Positions 10,855-23,075 of a DNA stretch of 64,000 bases are shown here, in pieces. Position 1 is the first letter of the stretch; every line of letters starts with the position of its first letter. The DNA lies in the NCBI GenBank assembly GCA_023213395.1, contig CM041465.1, forward strand, positions 89,225,741 to 89,289,740. The letters are read 5' to 3'. The translations under genes were made by a program, and so were the position numbers. The DNA comes from Cycas panzhihuaensis (Eukaryota; Cycadophyta). Below the pieces are notes generated by a model. The model saw only the letters and a list, made by a program, of their open reading frames with translations. It was not told the DNA's origin and ran no database searches.

Positions 10855-12700
10855 CAGTCCTTATCACTCCCAATTTCAACTAGCCCTTCTAACTTAAATG
10901 TGATGCCTCAGGTTTTGTGTTGGGTGTAGTCCTGATGCAAGACATCCCATTACATTTGAAAGCTAGAAATTAAAAGATCACAAGATTCATCTCTCTACAT
11001 ACCAGAAGGAGATGAAAGTTATTCTTTACGCTATTGATAAATGATAGTAATATCTCTTAGGCTCTAAATTCATTATTCTTATAGATCATCATAGCCTCCA
11101 TAATCTATCAAATTAGCTAGCCTTGCCTAAAGAATAAGTGAAGTGGCTTCATCATCTATAAGTCTTTGACTTTTTAATATCATATAAAAAAGGAAAAGAT
11201 AATATAGTTGTAGATGCCCTTTCATGTCTCCACCTTGATGATAATGTTCCTAACCCAAGCCTCCATGCCATAAGTAATCCCCAACCCCTTTGGCTTAATG
11301 AACTATGGGTTGAAAACTAAGCCCAGTGTGACTACCCTAATTGGAGTAAAAAACTTTTTACCTATAAAGGTTGGTCAACCTTTAACAATCATCTCCTCTA
11401 TCACAATTGTATCTTTGTCCACCCCTCCTTCTCTTTCATACTTAAAATCCTAATAGAGTACCAATCTTTAACCCTAAGTGGCCACTCAGGATTTGATAAG
11501 ACTCATCAATAAATTTGTATGGATTTCTTTTGGTCCCATATGAAGTCCACCATATTCATTATCATATTAGAATGTGACATATGTCAATGAAATAAAGTTA
11601 AGACCAAAACTCTTCCTAGACTTCTCCAACCATTAAATATTCCACAAGATAAGTGGCAAGATATTACCATGGACTTCATCACAAGATTACCTCCATTTGC
11701 TAGGTTTGACTTCATTTGGGTAATCATTGATCAATTAACTAAGTACTTATACTTTCTCCATGTTCACACCTTATATACATCGTCCCGTCTTACTCACCTA
11801 TATGTCCAATTCATATTTTACCTCCACAGTTTTTCTTCATCTATTATTTGTGACCAAGACCCCAAGTTTACTAGCTCCTTTTGGTAAGAAATCTTTAAGG
11901 CTATTGGAACCTCATTTAACATGAGCTCTACCTACTACCCACAAATGAATGGATAATCTAAGGTCCTAAACAAAACTCTAGAAACTTATCTACATCACTT
12001 TATCTCATAATACCAAGCTAAGTGGAGCTCTTGGCTTGTCCTAATGGAGTACTAGTACAACTTCTCTCACTATTTTTTCATTGGTATGTCTCTATTTTTG
12101 GCCCTCTATGGTTACCGACCCCCTCCCCACCATACCCTAGTCATAAACTTTTGAATGGATTCAGTACAACAAAAGCTTCAAGAGATGGACCAAATCTTGC
12201 ATGTCCTTTGACAAAATTTGGCTGCTTCCTGAAATTGAATGAAGCAACTTGCTGACTACCATCAATCTGATCGATCCTTTAATATTGGAGATCTAGTATT
12301 CCTTTCTCTCTAACCTTATAAGCAACAATCTCTTAAATTACATCAAGGGAATAAATTAAACCCCCATTACTATGGCCCTTATAAAATCTACCACAAAATT
12401 GGTGAAGTTGCCTATGCCCTTGAACTCTCCCCGAACACAAATATCTATAATGTTTTCCATGTTTCTTGCCTAAAACAATACCTTGGAGCTAAAGTTACAC
12501 CCCGCACCACCTTATCTATTCTCTCTAAGGAGTAAACTCTTATAACCCCCCTGATAAAATCCTTACCAGTTGCCAGCGTTGCCTCTAGAATCGTACTATT
12601 TTTAAACACTTGGTATCGATTGTGATGTAGATGAAGCCACTTGGAAATCTGACAAGTTTATCTAGTAATATCCTCATCTCTAATGCTACGAGGACTCAAC
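10855..12700 (+). pseudogene. pol: decayed pol: RNase H, integrase and chromodomain-like tail
   Basis: RNase H (about 10855-11228) keeps KCDASGF with its first catalytic Asp, a KEMKVILYAID helix with the Glu, and the closing KKGKDNIVVDALS. Integrase follows: zinc-binding GHSGFDKTHQ and CDICQ, the core QDITMDFITRLP, CDQDPKFTSSFW, and STYYPQMNG then stop-SKVLNK. The DDE glutamate codon is AAG (Lys) at 11960-11962. The C-terminal GPYKIYHKIGEVAYAL and NVFHVSCLK blocks are typical of chromovirus integrases, and DEATWKSDKF near 12630 looks like the end of a chromodomain, which steers insertion to heterochromatin. Several frameshifts and stops. No protease or RT. Confidence 0.82.
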
Positions 12701-12706
12701 ATCTTT

Positions 12707-12716
12707 GGGGAAGGGA
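12707..12716 (+). promoter_or_regulatory. polypurine tract
   Basis: GGGGAAGGGA lies two bases before the 3' LTR start at 12719. It would prime plus-strand DNA synthesis. Confidence 0.82.
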
Positions 12717-12718
12717 CT

Positions 12719-13066
12719 TGTAACATAACCCCATCTTTCCTTAGTACTAGTAAGTAGGAGCCACCAATAGGTTAAGGATTAATATATCTATTAAGATTTA
12801 TGCATGGATTGTTAAGTTGTCCAATAAGATGTAAGACCATTAGGGCTACCAATACAATCATAAGGAAGAAGACCCTTGCATGAGTATTTAAAGGGTTAAA
12901 TATCACTTGTAATAGTTGTCAAGTATTGTTATCTTAAAGAGATAGTACTTCAATACTCCTTTTGGTGATTTATTATTTGTGATCTATTTGCGTACTTGTG
13001 TTAATATTGGCTATACTTCTATTGATTTGCATCTACAAGGTCAAATTTCCAAGAAGAAACACTCTA
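12719..13066 (+). repeat. 3' LTR (348 bp)
   Basis: Begins TGTAACATAACCCC and ends AACACTCTA (terminal CA decayed to TA). It is followed by the target duplication ACTTC at 13067-13071. Confidence 0.92.
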
Positions 13067-13071
13067 ACTTC

Positions 13072-13670
13072 TAGTAACTTCTCCTTTGTCCTATTCCCCC
13101 TCCTCTAAAATTTTGTGGCATTTGGTGGCCATTTGATATAGTTTCTAATCTTCCAAAGCTCCACAGGAGGTGCATGCCTCAGGCCCAAGGTGTGTAGCCA
13201 TCAAAACTCAAAAAATCATTAAAAATTTTCATGCTTTTATCATAAGGTTTGATACTTCAATCATATGATATCAAATCATATTTAAATCTCATTTTAAATC
13301 TACCTTAAACCCCTTTGTTTGGCCACATTCAGCTCTCATCTGATCTCATAAAGTGTAGATTTTAAATTTAATTTAGTTAGATTTAATCATTTTTTATTTT
13401 ACAAAAATATTTAGCCCTTTTTAATAATTCTTCGAGTCCACCAGCCTCTTAGTGGTATTAGTAGGTGGTCACATGTAGCCTTCAGGTGAACTGGGGACAA
13501 TTTAGAGGGGGGTTAACCCCATTTTCATTAGTTTTTGGGGCATAGAGAGGTACCTGCACTATTTCTATGATATCTCCTCAACCGTGCATATGTTTTACAA
13601 ATCATCTAGAGTGCCAAAAAGTAGATTTAGAGCTCTACAACTTAGAATTAAATTGAACTAGATTTGGAGT
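13072..13670. other. non-coding, flanks the Tat complex
   Basis: No coding potential is visible. It is probably the continuation of the non-coding DNA at 7709-8322. The last five bases (GGAGT, 13666-13670) would be the left half of the Tat complex's target duplication; its partner is outside the window. Confidence 0.4.
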
Positions 13671-16600
13671 TAAAAGCATACCTCTTGGGGGCCACTATGG
13701 ATAAGAGCACCTAAGTTAATACTACAACTACAATAGGGGCTTAAGGGTCTCAGAAGTAAGGATAGGTCACCCTTAAAGGGTGTTTGCATATCAGAACATA
13801 GGTTCGAGGACCCATAAATAATGCTTAAGACTTTTCCCTTTATATGAGTACCTTCCTAGATTTGGATTTGGCAAGAGTGTCCTTAGGTTACTAAGTAGCC
13901 ACGAATGAGCTCTCCTACTCTTAAGGTGAAAGAGTGGAGAGGAGAGGCCTCCTTTTAAGGAGGAGGCGAGAAGATGATGGCTCCTTATAGAAAGGAAACC
14001 TAGAAATAAGAGGAAAGAAGTGGTTAGTTGAGGGAAAGAGAGAGGTTTGGCATATATAGGACTTGAAACTAAGGGATAAGACTCCTAAGGGTTGTCTTTA
14101 AGGTTGCCTAAAGGGTTTACCTTTAGGGTTTGGTCTAAATGAAAGGGTTGTCTCGTTGTGCAAAGGGTTTAGATGATTTCCTTGATCTTAGTTATGAGAT
14201 GATGTGACAAGATCAAAATCTTAGTCTTGAGCAAAGAATACACACAAATAACAGACACTCTCTTTTAACCTCACTCTCTTTTTCTTTGTTTGAGGAAAAT
14301 GATTCAAGGGAGGGGGTAAAAGAGAGGGAAGAAATAAATGATTTATATGACTCCTTTCTTTTGATGCTTTATTTTGGTGTAAAAAGGAAATGCTTATAAT
14401 CAGATTATATTTACCTAACCTTATCCCTATATGCATACATACATGTAAGGTGCAAAGAGGCAATGGCTAGGAAAGGAGGATTCTTTTGTTAGTTTATCCT
14501 TTTCTTTGCTAAAAGAGAATGTATCTATTCATGCCACCTTCTTATGCACATGCAAATAAAGGAGAAAAAGATCCTTATTGTCTTCCTCTTTTCAAAAAAA
14601 AGGAGAGGAAACAAAAAGACAAGAGTGTATGCATATGTATATAACCTTTATACCCTTTTTCTATGAGTGTAAATATGTAAAAGGAGGGCTACAACTCACA
14701 TGCATGTATAAGTAGATTTCATTTTAGGAAATGGGGGAACAAAAGGAGGGAGAGAAAAGAGTTTGTGAGAAGTGCACCAAAAGATATACTGGTTGATAAA
14801 GTGACATACCCCTACCCTTTGTGCCTCCCTCGCTCATGGATTTGCACTCTAAATCATAGAGAGTGTTATGGATGAAGCTATAAAAGAGGTTCCCTTACCT
14901 CCCCTAAGGTATTTATAAAGTAAAGAAATCTAAAGAGAAAGATCAAAGAAAAGTAGATGCAAAAAGGAGAAACATACCTCTTAGATATGGTGCTATTTTG
15001 CTTGCCTAGAAGAATGTCTTATCTTATGTATAAGTGAACCTCATAAGTAATGAATGCATGTGTACACATATATAGATATGTGTATGCCTTACTAAAGTGA
15101 TAATAAAGTTTACCTTGTGTGCTAAAGAGGAAATGAAAAGTATGCTATTTTCTTTACACATAATAATGTTCTCATACGACCTTTAGGAAAAAGGGGGGAT
15201 GAAGGGAGAAGAGGATGATAGCCTTGGAATGGCTAGCTCCTATAAATGAAACACCTCTTAAAGATCAAGTCTCATATGGGCAATGTGAACAATGATAAAT
15301 GGTTTGAGAAGGGAAGTGTGGGTAAGAGTTTTGGAGAGCATTGTAAAAGTTGTGAAAGTTGTAAAAGGGAATGGTGATGGTAAAGCACAATAGTTAACCA
15401 AGCATAGCATGCATATGTGCTTAGAGAGCAAAGGGTGATTGCCCCAAATATCATAAGGTTTCCAACGAGTATGGATCACACCCTGCAAGGTTTGTTAGCA
15501 TGAGTAGTAAGCAAGGAATAGAAGAGGCTTAGAAAGAAGGGGTTTCCCTAGGAGAGGTAGTTATGGGAGTCAAAACTCCAACCATATATACCTCTTTTAT
15601 CTTTCCAAACTATCTAAAACCCAGCCCACTATTAGCTAGTAGAAACCTAGGGATGGACTAACATTGGTAAAGTAGGAGGAGAAGGTTTACCTCTCTTTTG
15701 CCCAACAAATATTAGAGAAAATAGGTTAAAAGGGACAAACAAATGGATAAAATCAAGAGAAAAATGGATTTAAGGGAAAAAGAATGAAAGGTAGCATGTT
15801 TTTAACCTTAAAACTTACTCAAATCAAAAGTTACCTTGCTACCAAGAGAGGTGGTGCCCAGAAACCTATTTTCCTTGGTGAAGTAGGTCCTTTTAGAGGA
15901 GGAAAGAGCCTTGAATCTAAGAGGACAAGCTACTGCTACTTAGTTGAGCGCAAGAGGAGAATGATCTCACTGAAAAGGGCCTAGTTTAGACCTACAAACC
16001 AGGATTTTACCCTTACAAAACTTAGAGCAAGAGAAGGAGAAGGAGAGTAGGAGAAGAGAGCTATTTTTTATTTGTGAGGGAGGTATAATGAGTTAAAAAT
16101 TAGGTTTTTATGTCACAATTAGGTTTTTAGAGAGGTTAAGGTTTGGTTTGTGTAGGAAAAGCACCTCTACCATGCATCAGATTTGTAATAAATGCGAATC
16201 TAGCCCATTTCTAGCCATGACAAACTTTGTGGCACTATAATTATTGATGCAATACTACAAAGGTTGACACAGTGTGAAGAAAACAAGGAGAAAAATAAAA
16301 AATAGCCTAAAGAATCCTAAAAAGATTAGCCCTGGGGATGTAAAAGTAGGGTTTAGTGGACTGGTAATGGTCTTTTATGGGCTCTAAGTGGTGGTTAGGC
16401 TTCTTAAATGTGTAAAGAGGGTGAAGACTAAGCATTAATAATAATATAAAAGTATGTTGATGAACACACAAGTTGAGATCCACCCTAGGGGGGACATATT
16501 ACAAGCTAGGAATGAGTTAAGGCAGGCTATGGGGGCCCATGTAAACTCTAGGAAGGTGTCTCTTGGAGCTATGCAATGCCATAAGACTGTGGTCCTAGGT

Positions 16601-16802
16601 CATCATAGGCTAGATCATAGTCACAGGCAAGAAGTAGGCAAGCAAAGCAGGCATCTAAACAATCTATGTAACCATGTCACGTTACTAAAATCATAAACAC
16701 ATCTCATCATGCCATCAAAGTGAATATGGTAAGAGGTGAGGATGTATACCTATGCTTACCTAAGATGTACCAGTCCTACCTATTCTCAATAGTTGGGAAA
16801 CA
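13671..16802 (-). repeat. 3' LTR of Tat copy 1 (3132 bp)
   Basis: On the plus strand it starts TAAAAGCATACC (aligned with TGGAAGCATGTC at 29356) and ends GTTGGGAAACA at 16802. It is longer than the shared LTR because it keeps about 1.29 kb (roughly 13988-15274) that the shared LTR lacks. Parts of that segment (near 14880-14940) have a counterpart in the copy 2 LTR (33600-33680), so retention is ancestral. The ORFs inside are short and not conserved; I regard the LTR as non-coding. Confidence 0.85.
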
Positions 16803-17344
16803 CTACCCCTTTAGCAGTAGAACCTCATTGCTTGGGAGTGTCTGATGATGGTGAATGCTATCAATATAAAATGAGTCAGTAGTATTTATCTATGTAAGTA
16901 TGTCATCATCCAAGGGGAGTGGTGAATGCCATGACAGATCACAAGGGCAAAGGCATAGATGAACTGGCATAGGGGTTGCCCATGCATCACCCTAAAAGTG
17001 TAGTATGAAGGAAAGAGAGGATGGGGGGCTGCCTCCATCACTTGCATATGCAATTTAAATGCTATATGGAGTTGTGAACACAATCGATAAGTGGATATGA
17101 ACTAAAAATTTATGCATATGAAGAGTTGATGTGTAAAATCATCATTCCATGGATGGTACAAGAGTAGAGCAAAGAATCAAACCTATGGTCACCATAGTTT
17201 AACCTTATTAGTGGCCTACTTTTAGAGGTGTGAGGATAGTTACAATGAATAATGGATGGTGATCCAAAAGTCTATATGACAAGCCAACCCGTTAGGTTGC
17301 CTAGGAAGGGTCATCTAGGAGGAGGAGATGATGCTCGAGGATGT
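16803..17344 (-). other. polypurine tract and 3' spacer of Tat copy 1
   Basis: Immediately beside the LTR the plus strand reads CTACCCCTTTAG (16803-16814), i.e. a minus-strand purine tract CTAAAGGGGTAG, the plus-strand primer. The remaining ~530 bp up to the second RNase H is non-coding and aligns with 31300-31839 and 35549-35910. Confidence 0.72.
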
Positions 17345-17713
17345 GATAGATAAGCCCATCCACCTCAACATTTAGATCTTAGGGAATATGCTAGATATCC
17401 ATGGAGAAGAAGCAGGATAACAACAACCTAGTAGTTAATGTGAGGGACCTCAATCATAGGCAACAAACCTGGTAAGCCTAGGTTAGTTGTGATACGATGA
17501 TTTAGGAGTCACAATGAAGGATGATGGGGCCATGATAAAAGCAGAGTGCATCAATGAGGGCTTTGATAACAACTATGTATTTAGCCTCATTATTTGTAGC
17601 CACGGGTAATAGACTCTGGAGTGTATATAGTCATTTTTGGAGGGGTCACGGAAGATCCATGAGATTGTGAAAGGCCTGAGGTTACTGTAATTACTACCAT
17701 CAGTGAAAATGAG
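17345..17713 (-). pseudogene. second (archaeal-type) RNase H, Tat copy 1
   Basis: RNase H degrades the RNA of RNA-DNA hybrids during reverse transcription. Reading leftwards: IFTDGSS (first catalytic Asp kept, codon 17699-17701), then a frame change, NNEAKYI (the catalytic Glu of the AEY motif now Lys), ALIDALCFYHGPIILHCDS (third Asp kept), a stop, and DLNVEVDGLI at the end. It sits between the antisense gene and the 3' LTR, well away from the RNase H that follows RT. An extra archaeal-type RNase H is known in the Tat lineage. This copy is inactive. Confidence 0.8.
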
Positions 17714-18276
17714 TAGAACCAAGGTAGGAAGAGGGGAGTTTAGATCAAATCATAAAAGGACTGGTGGCAGCTTTGTCGAAGTGGAGAAAGGGTAGTAACA
17801 GGGCTATAATAGCTCAGAACAACTGGATGTATTTGATATGAAAGGATAGGAGAGCCATGGGATAGGCTACTAGGCTTGTAGAAGGCCAACATGGTAGAAG
17901 GTCAAGAATATATTAGTAAACATGCTCCTTTGGCACTCCTAAGGTCATGAAAGGGCCAATGAAGGCTTGAAAGGGAGGCAGAGCTCTCCCTAGGAGCTTT
18001 AGGGGCTCAAATGAATGGCAAAAATAGATCTAGGATGCCAGAATAAGCTAAAGGAGTATAAACATGAGTATGTTTTAGAAAGGCATAAAAGTCAAGATAA
18101 ACAGGCCTCCAAGATGCCTATGGGGTTTGTTATAAATGCATAGAAAAGTAAAAATATAAGACTCTAGGAGCAGAACAGGGGTTGGACCCTAAAGACAAAG
18201 AGAATAGGGGTAAAAAGCCAATCTTGAGGGCTGTAATATTGGAGAAAATAGAGGCAGTGCCTCGGGAGGTCTCATG
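17714..18276. other. spacer between second RNase H and antisense promoter, copy 1
   Basis: Aligns with 32212-32716 and 36343-36862. A minus-strand reading such as HVYTPLAYSGILD resembles AQVYTCLAHFATLD in copy 2, hinting at weakly conserved coding sequence or only at DNA homology. Confidence 0.4.
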
Positions 18277-18284
18277 AATAAAAG
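18277..18284 (+). promoter_or_regulatory. TATA-like box of the antisense gene, copy 1
   Basis: AATAAAAG aligns with TATATAAG (36863) in copy 2 and AATAAAAG (32717) in copy 3. The distance to the first-exon ATG is 160-163 bp in all three copies. Confidence 0.5.
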
Positions 18285-18446
18285 GGACAAGGAGGTAAGA
18301 ATGGATTTTATTTTCATGGGCCCCTCATGTAATCTGGAGCCCTTCTACTCGAGCAGTGAGGCTTTACTACCCTATGCAAGCATACACTGGGAGATTAGAC
18401 TGTTAGATTGAGACGAGAGGACAACTGTTAGGACTAGAATGATGAG

Positions 18447-20833
18447 ATGGAAACTATCAAACAAACCAAGTGAGTACATATTACCCTAAGCTTTTTATTT
18501 TACCATTTCAATTTAATATATTTTTTTATAAATTTAGACCCCATAAAGGCCATTGGAACCCCTAGAGCTCATTGGAGGCCTAGGGAGGAGGAGGCCCAGG
18601 GCATTAGGTAGCCCTGGTTTGAGTGGACCAAGCCCAGGTCACCTAGAAATTTTTTTTGGGGTTTTTAGGGCCACCTCCCCTTTTAGGGGGGGTATCTATG
18701 GCCCCATGATATTTGTTGCAGTACTGCGAAGTTTGCGGTAGGGCCTGCTGAAGGTCTATAAACTCTCAGTAGGGCCTACATCAATATCTATAGTGCCACA
18801 TATATTAATATAGGGCAAAAACTAGATAAAGTAAAAAAAGAAAAATTGGTTATACTAGATGGATTTGCCTAGTTTAAGGTGGCTCAAACCATCCAAAGGA
18901 GAGGATGAGGCAAGGCAATGGGGTCTAGATGACTCACTCACTGATGGCTTATGGTTTGTAAGCTATTCTAGTAATTGATAATCATGAGAACATTAGTATG
19001 GCAATGACGAGTTTCATTGAGATGATGATGTAACATGAGAGGAGTACCCTATGGCATTGCAGGCTGCTAAAAGTGATTAGGATTCTAAAGTATACGTCTG
19101 ATCAGAGACTGCTGGTAGACATTATGTCTTATTGGGATAGGAGGAGACGTATTCCATCTCTCATAGGTGGGGGATGTTACTATCACACTAAGAGATATTA
19201 GGAGGATCCTGGGGGTGCCAATCGGGGGTATGCTAGCTTCTTTGGGTACTCTACCCAACACAGATGTTACTCACAGGGAGGCAGCTAGATTCTTCATAGG
19301 TAGGAGTTGATGGGACCATAGAGGGATATCGGTACATGTATTGGTTCTTTCCAAAGTTCCTTAGGTGAGGAGGCTTATTACACTAGCTATTCTGTTCCAA
19401 ATTTCTTAGAAACAGAATTGCAAAGATATACTTAGAGGCCCAATGACCGCCATCCGACAATGCGAGGCTGGTGAGAGGTTTGATTGGGATACTTTGATAG
19501 CAGCTAACATCATGGTACAACTAGACTAGATTATAGTAACTGGGAGGGGTGGTTTCTCATATTGTACACTACTCTAATGTTAGTTCTTTGACCACTTTAG
19601 AGGAGTGGCTCCACTAGGAGGGTCCCATCTTATATCACCTAGAGCTCCCATAGTCTATCAATGGCAGACTTGATTCAAAGGCATCAAGGACCAGGTGTAC
19701 ATAAGGCATTCTATGGTAGCCACATCACTAGATCTCCTCATACTTACAGACTACATCATAGTGGACCCGTATTAGGTAATCTACTAGGAGAGTAATGAGG
19801 AGGCAGGAGAGTTGAGAGATGAGCCAGATGATGGCAGAGATGAGGATGGTGGTGATGGAAATGATGGGGTAGGGCCATCAGGGCCAACAAGAGGAGAGGC
19901 AGGGCTAGTAGGAGGAGAGGGAGCTACTGACAGATTACCAGGAGTAGTTGTAACTATGGCAGTGGTAGTGAAGGCAATGATAGCTACAATAGATAAAGGG
20001 GTCCTTGGCGAGGAGGGAGCAAAGGGAGGAGACACCCCAATAACTCATGAGGTAGGGGAGGAGGTAGTGCTAAGAGTTGAGGAGGCAGAGATGACAGTAG
20101 AGGGAGCAACAGTAGAGGAGGACATCATACGAGAGGAGGATCTAGTCATCTTAGGAGGTGAGACTCTCCTTTGATTGTAGCTTTATCTTTCAGTGAGACT
20201 CTCCCTTGATTCTAGCTTTAGCTTTTATTTGACCATTTACTGCTTATTTTGATGCCTATACTTATGTTTTGATGCTTTTGTGTATATTTTGGGTTGACAT
20301 ATGGTGTTCATGGTTTAACAGGTGGTGTCAAGATAGTGAGGTTACTAGAGGTAGTCATCCACGAGTTATTCCTTCTAGTTTATGACGAGGGATAGCCTCT
20401 TATCTTATAGGGTGAGGATCCTTGATCAACGAGGCCATATATACTAGTGTTCACCCCTCTAACTCAAGCTCAGACATATGGGCGACAAAGTCTTAGGAGC
20501 TCCATGCAAGAGTCAACTAGCTATAGTACACTTGGGATAGTTTATAGGTAGAGAGGGACTAGTTAGTGGCAGAGAGGGATGCATTACATGGGTATATACA
20601 AGGGTTAGAGGCCCAGCTACGAGGAGTAGAGGGAGATGCCAGGAGTCATGTATAGGTTTCTATACTAGAGGAGAGACTCCATAGGATAAAGAGGGGGTGG
20701 GATCATTTGATGACTGAGAGGGATCACATCTTAGTCGAGAGGGGCTACCTCTAGGATTTCTATGATGAATTGGTTGACCAGATAGCTTCTAGGTCATTGC
20801 ATAATAAGATGCACACAACCACCATGATCTAAT
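18447..20833 (+). pseudogene. antisense plant-mobile-domain-like gene, Tat copy 1
   Basis: It is encoded opposite to gag-pol. Exon 1 is the short ATG reading at 18447-18469, followed by a perfect donor GTGAGT at 18470; intron 1 runs to about 18961, where the acceptor CAG of copy 2 is TAA. Exon 2 starts AILVIDNHENISMAM and carries QRLLVDIMSYWDRRRR, RDIRRILGVP and a long acidic, Gly-rich tail (about 19790-20157). Intron 2 is 20158-20321 (GTGAGA...AACAG). Exon 3 (20322-20833) is helical and charged. The block HWD-RRRHVFHLP-TITLRDI-LGVP resembles the plant mobile domain, found in plant transposons and MAIN-type host proteins. Stops and a frameshift near 19155 disable this copy. Confidence 0.72.
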
Positions 20834-21769
20834 GAAGGCCTAAGGATGAGGAGATTAAGGCAAGGACCTCACAGAGATACTTGAGGAATTTAGGAGAGAT
20901 GTGGTCCCCTAACTAGGGATCAGATAGGTGAGGGGATGACACCCCCTCAGGGCCAGATCATCCTAGGAGATTTTATATACTATGCACTTTGATAAGAAAG
21001 CTTCAGACCTCTAGGGAGTTTTTATCACATGTAGATATATGATTGTACTCCTCCCTATAAGGATTCTGGCTTCCTAGGGTATACTACCTAGATGATGTAC
21101 CATATGATTTTGATGTGCCATATGGTTTTATATATATATATAGATAGGGGATACATTGGTACCCCATTTTGATACATGATGATGCTGTTTATATGTCCAT
21201 GATGCTGTTATTTTATTTGTAATATAGCTTGTTTTATTTATATGATATATAGAGATGGCTAAGAGCATGTATAGATATGGGCGTACAGATACACGAGGGA
21301 CTATACACTTAGATAGTTTTAATTTGACTATTGTATTGTGGTTTTAGTTATATCATATGCAAGTAAGACTCACCTGCTTTCTACTAACTAGGCACACATG
21401 CACACCATGCATATAACAAATGGTTACATATGTGACTAAGGGAGAGAACCACACATGTTCCTTGAAGGGAACATGATGGATATGCAAAGGAAGCACCAGC
21501 TAGGGGTACAAATACCCAAACAAAAGGGCCTAGGTTGGGAAGCGACTCCATGCTCGAAAGCGAATGAGGTTTGCTTACCCAACGAGGAAAAGAGAGGGTC
21601 TCCCTTGGGAAGGAGATGAAGAGATACAACATAAATAATGACATCTAGAGGATGGAAAGCCACTCTAAACCATTTTTACACCTTTGACTAGTAGGAATAA
21701 TGGTATGCTTAAAGTGGTAGGTTAGGCTCATTTCAGAGCAAAAGAGGGGTGTGACTATTCTATTTAGAA
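20834..21769. other. spacer between antisense gene and integrase, copy 1
   Basis: It is conserved with 56846-57759 (roughly 85% by eye over 21430-21660) and less so with 39297-40061, yet shows no consistent ORF. It contains a TA-dinucleotide run near 21133-21143. It probably holds the 3' UTRs of two converging transcripts. Confidence 0.55.
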
Positions 21770-23040
21770 GTAGAAAGGGTCACACATAAAAATTCTTTAG
21801 GAATTTATTATTTACGACTTTCTTGAATTCAAGACCCTCCAATGTCGTTATTTATAGGTGCCATTAGTGAGGCTTTCCAGAATGACGAAAGGGCTAACCC
21901 ACTTAGGCCTAAACATAGAGGGGCAATCTCCAAGGGCCCAAACTTAGATAAGCGATCATGGAGATACTCAAGCTTGAGGGCAGGGTCCCTAGGGTTTAAA
22001 GGGTAAAGATAAAGATGTTTGTTATAAGTTCATTATGCCCTAGCCTTAGAGGTGATGTTCACTTGGTAAGCCATTAAGCGTTTCTCATCTAAGTCTTTAA
22101 GATCAAGGAGGCAGGCTTGGCAACATAATTCCTCATCAACAAGACCTCATAGGGAAACTCATAAGTGGGGGGGATCTTGACTTCCAAAGGTAGAACCACT
22201 TTGGTCCCATACATGAAGGAGAATGGGGTTATCCCTATCGCTATGCGAATGGAAGTACGATAAACCCACAAAATGGAAGGGAGTTAAAGGTGCCAATCCC
22301 TTTGGGATTGGGCCAATATTTTCTTTAAAATATTAATGAGGATTTTGTTGAAGGATTTAATTTAGCCATTAGCTTAAGGATAATAAAGAGAGGAGGTCTT
22401 GTGGGATATCTTAAACTTCCCATAAAGTTCATCTATTTCCTTATTGAAAAAGGGTGTGCCATTATCCGTGATCAAGATGTCTGGGACCCTAAATCAACAG
22501 ATAATATATTGATAAATAAAAGTGGCAATAGTCTTACTAGTAGTATATGATAGTAGGATTGCTTCAACCCATTTGGTAAAGTATTCTATCATAGTTTAGA
22601 TGAACTTATATTACGATGATGAGGGCAGAGTTATAGCTCTAATGAGGTCTAATCCTCATTGGGAAAAAAACCATGGGGAAATGATAGGATGCATGGCCTT
22701 AGAAGGTGAGCGAATGACATTGGCATACTTTTGGCACCTTTAGTAATGCAACACATAGGCACAAGTGTCCTTAAAGAGGGATAGACAGTAATAGCCCATG
22801 TGAAGGATCCTCTAGGCCATGGATTGGCCCCCAAAAAGGCCTCTGCAAATGCTGCTATGGCATTCATAAAGGATCTGGTTTGCTTCATCAGGGTTGATGT
22901 AGTGAAGGAGGATCCCATCAAAGGATCTCTTATATAATACTTTTTTTATAAGGAAATATTACCTAGTGATAGCCCTAACTCGTGACTTTACCTTGTTGCT
23001 AGTGTTAGGAAGGTATCATTGTTGGGTAAGATATTATACA
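21770..23040 (-). pseudogene. int: Tat integrase, copy 1, decayed
   Basis: Integrase inserts element DNA into chromosomes. Recognisable from right to left: a core remnant (ISPWFFPNED), KSFNKILINILKK after a stop at the expected Gln of NGQ, SQRDWHL, and VYRTSIRIAIGITPFSFMYGTKVVLPLEV (22089-22271). The C-terminal ITTLEGLEFKKVVN...FLKNFY ends near 21790. Compared with copy 3, a small duplication of about 28 bp lies near 21905-21960. Many stops and frameshifts; inactive. Confidence 0.8.
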
Positions 23041-23075
23041 ATATCCCCATACCATTCGCTACTAGCTAGTGGATG

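Larger units (their letters stand above)
8323..13066 (+). mobile_element. complete but internally deleted Reina-like chromovirus (4.74 kb)
   Basis: Two LTRs of exactly 348 bp (8323-8670, 12719-13066) are flanked by the perfect 5-bp target duplication ACTTC (8318-8322, 13067-13071). Inside are a primer site, leader, gag, RNase H, integrase with chromodomain-like tail and a polypurine tract. Protease and most of reverse transcriptase are missing between gag and RNase H. The LTRs differ at roughly 50 of 348 positions by eye, mostly transitions, so the insertion is old. Short LTRs, small size and the integrase resemble the Reina clade; the clade call is an inference. Confidence 0.9.

Noticed and set aside
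14221-14463. Small reading frames inside the Tat LTRs (also 15258-15488, 29547-29894, 34114-34323) as genes
   Set aside because: They are interrupted or shifted in the other LTR copies, as expected for chance frames in non-coding LTR DNA.
19784-20035. Minus-strand Ser/Pro-rich frame opposite the antisense gene (also 38296-38703 and 55890-56192)
   Set aside because: Mirror image of the acidic Gly/Glu-rich region of the plus-strand gene, whose splice site and mobile-domain context favour the plus strand.
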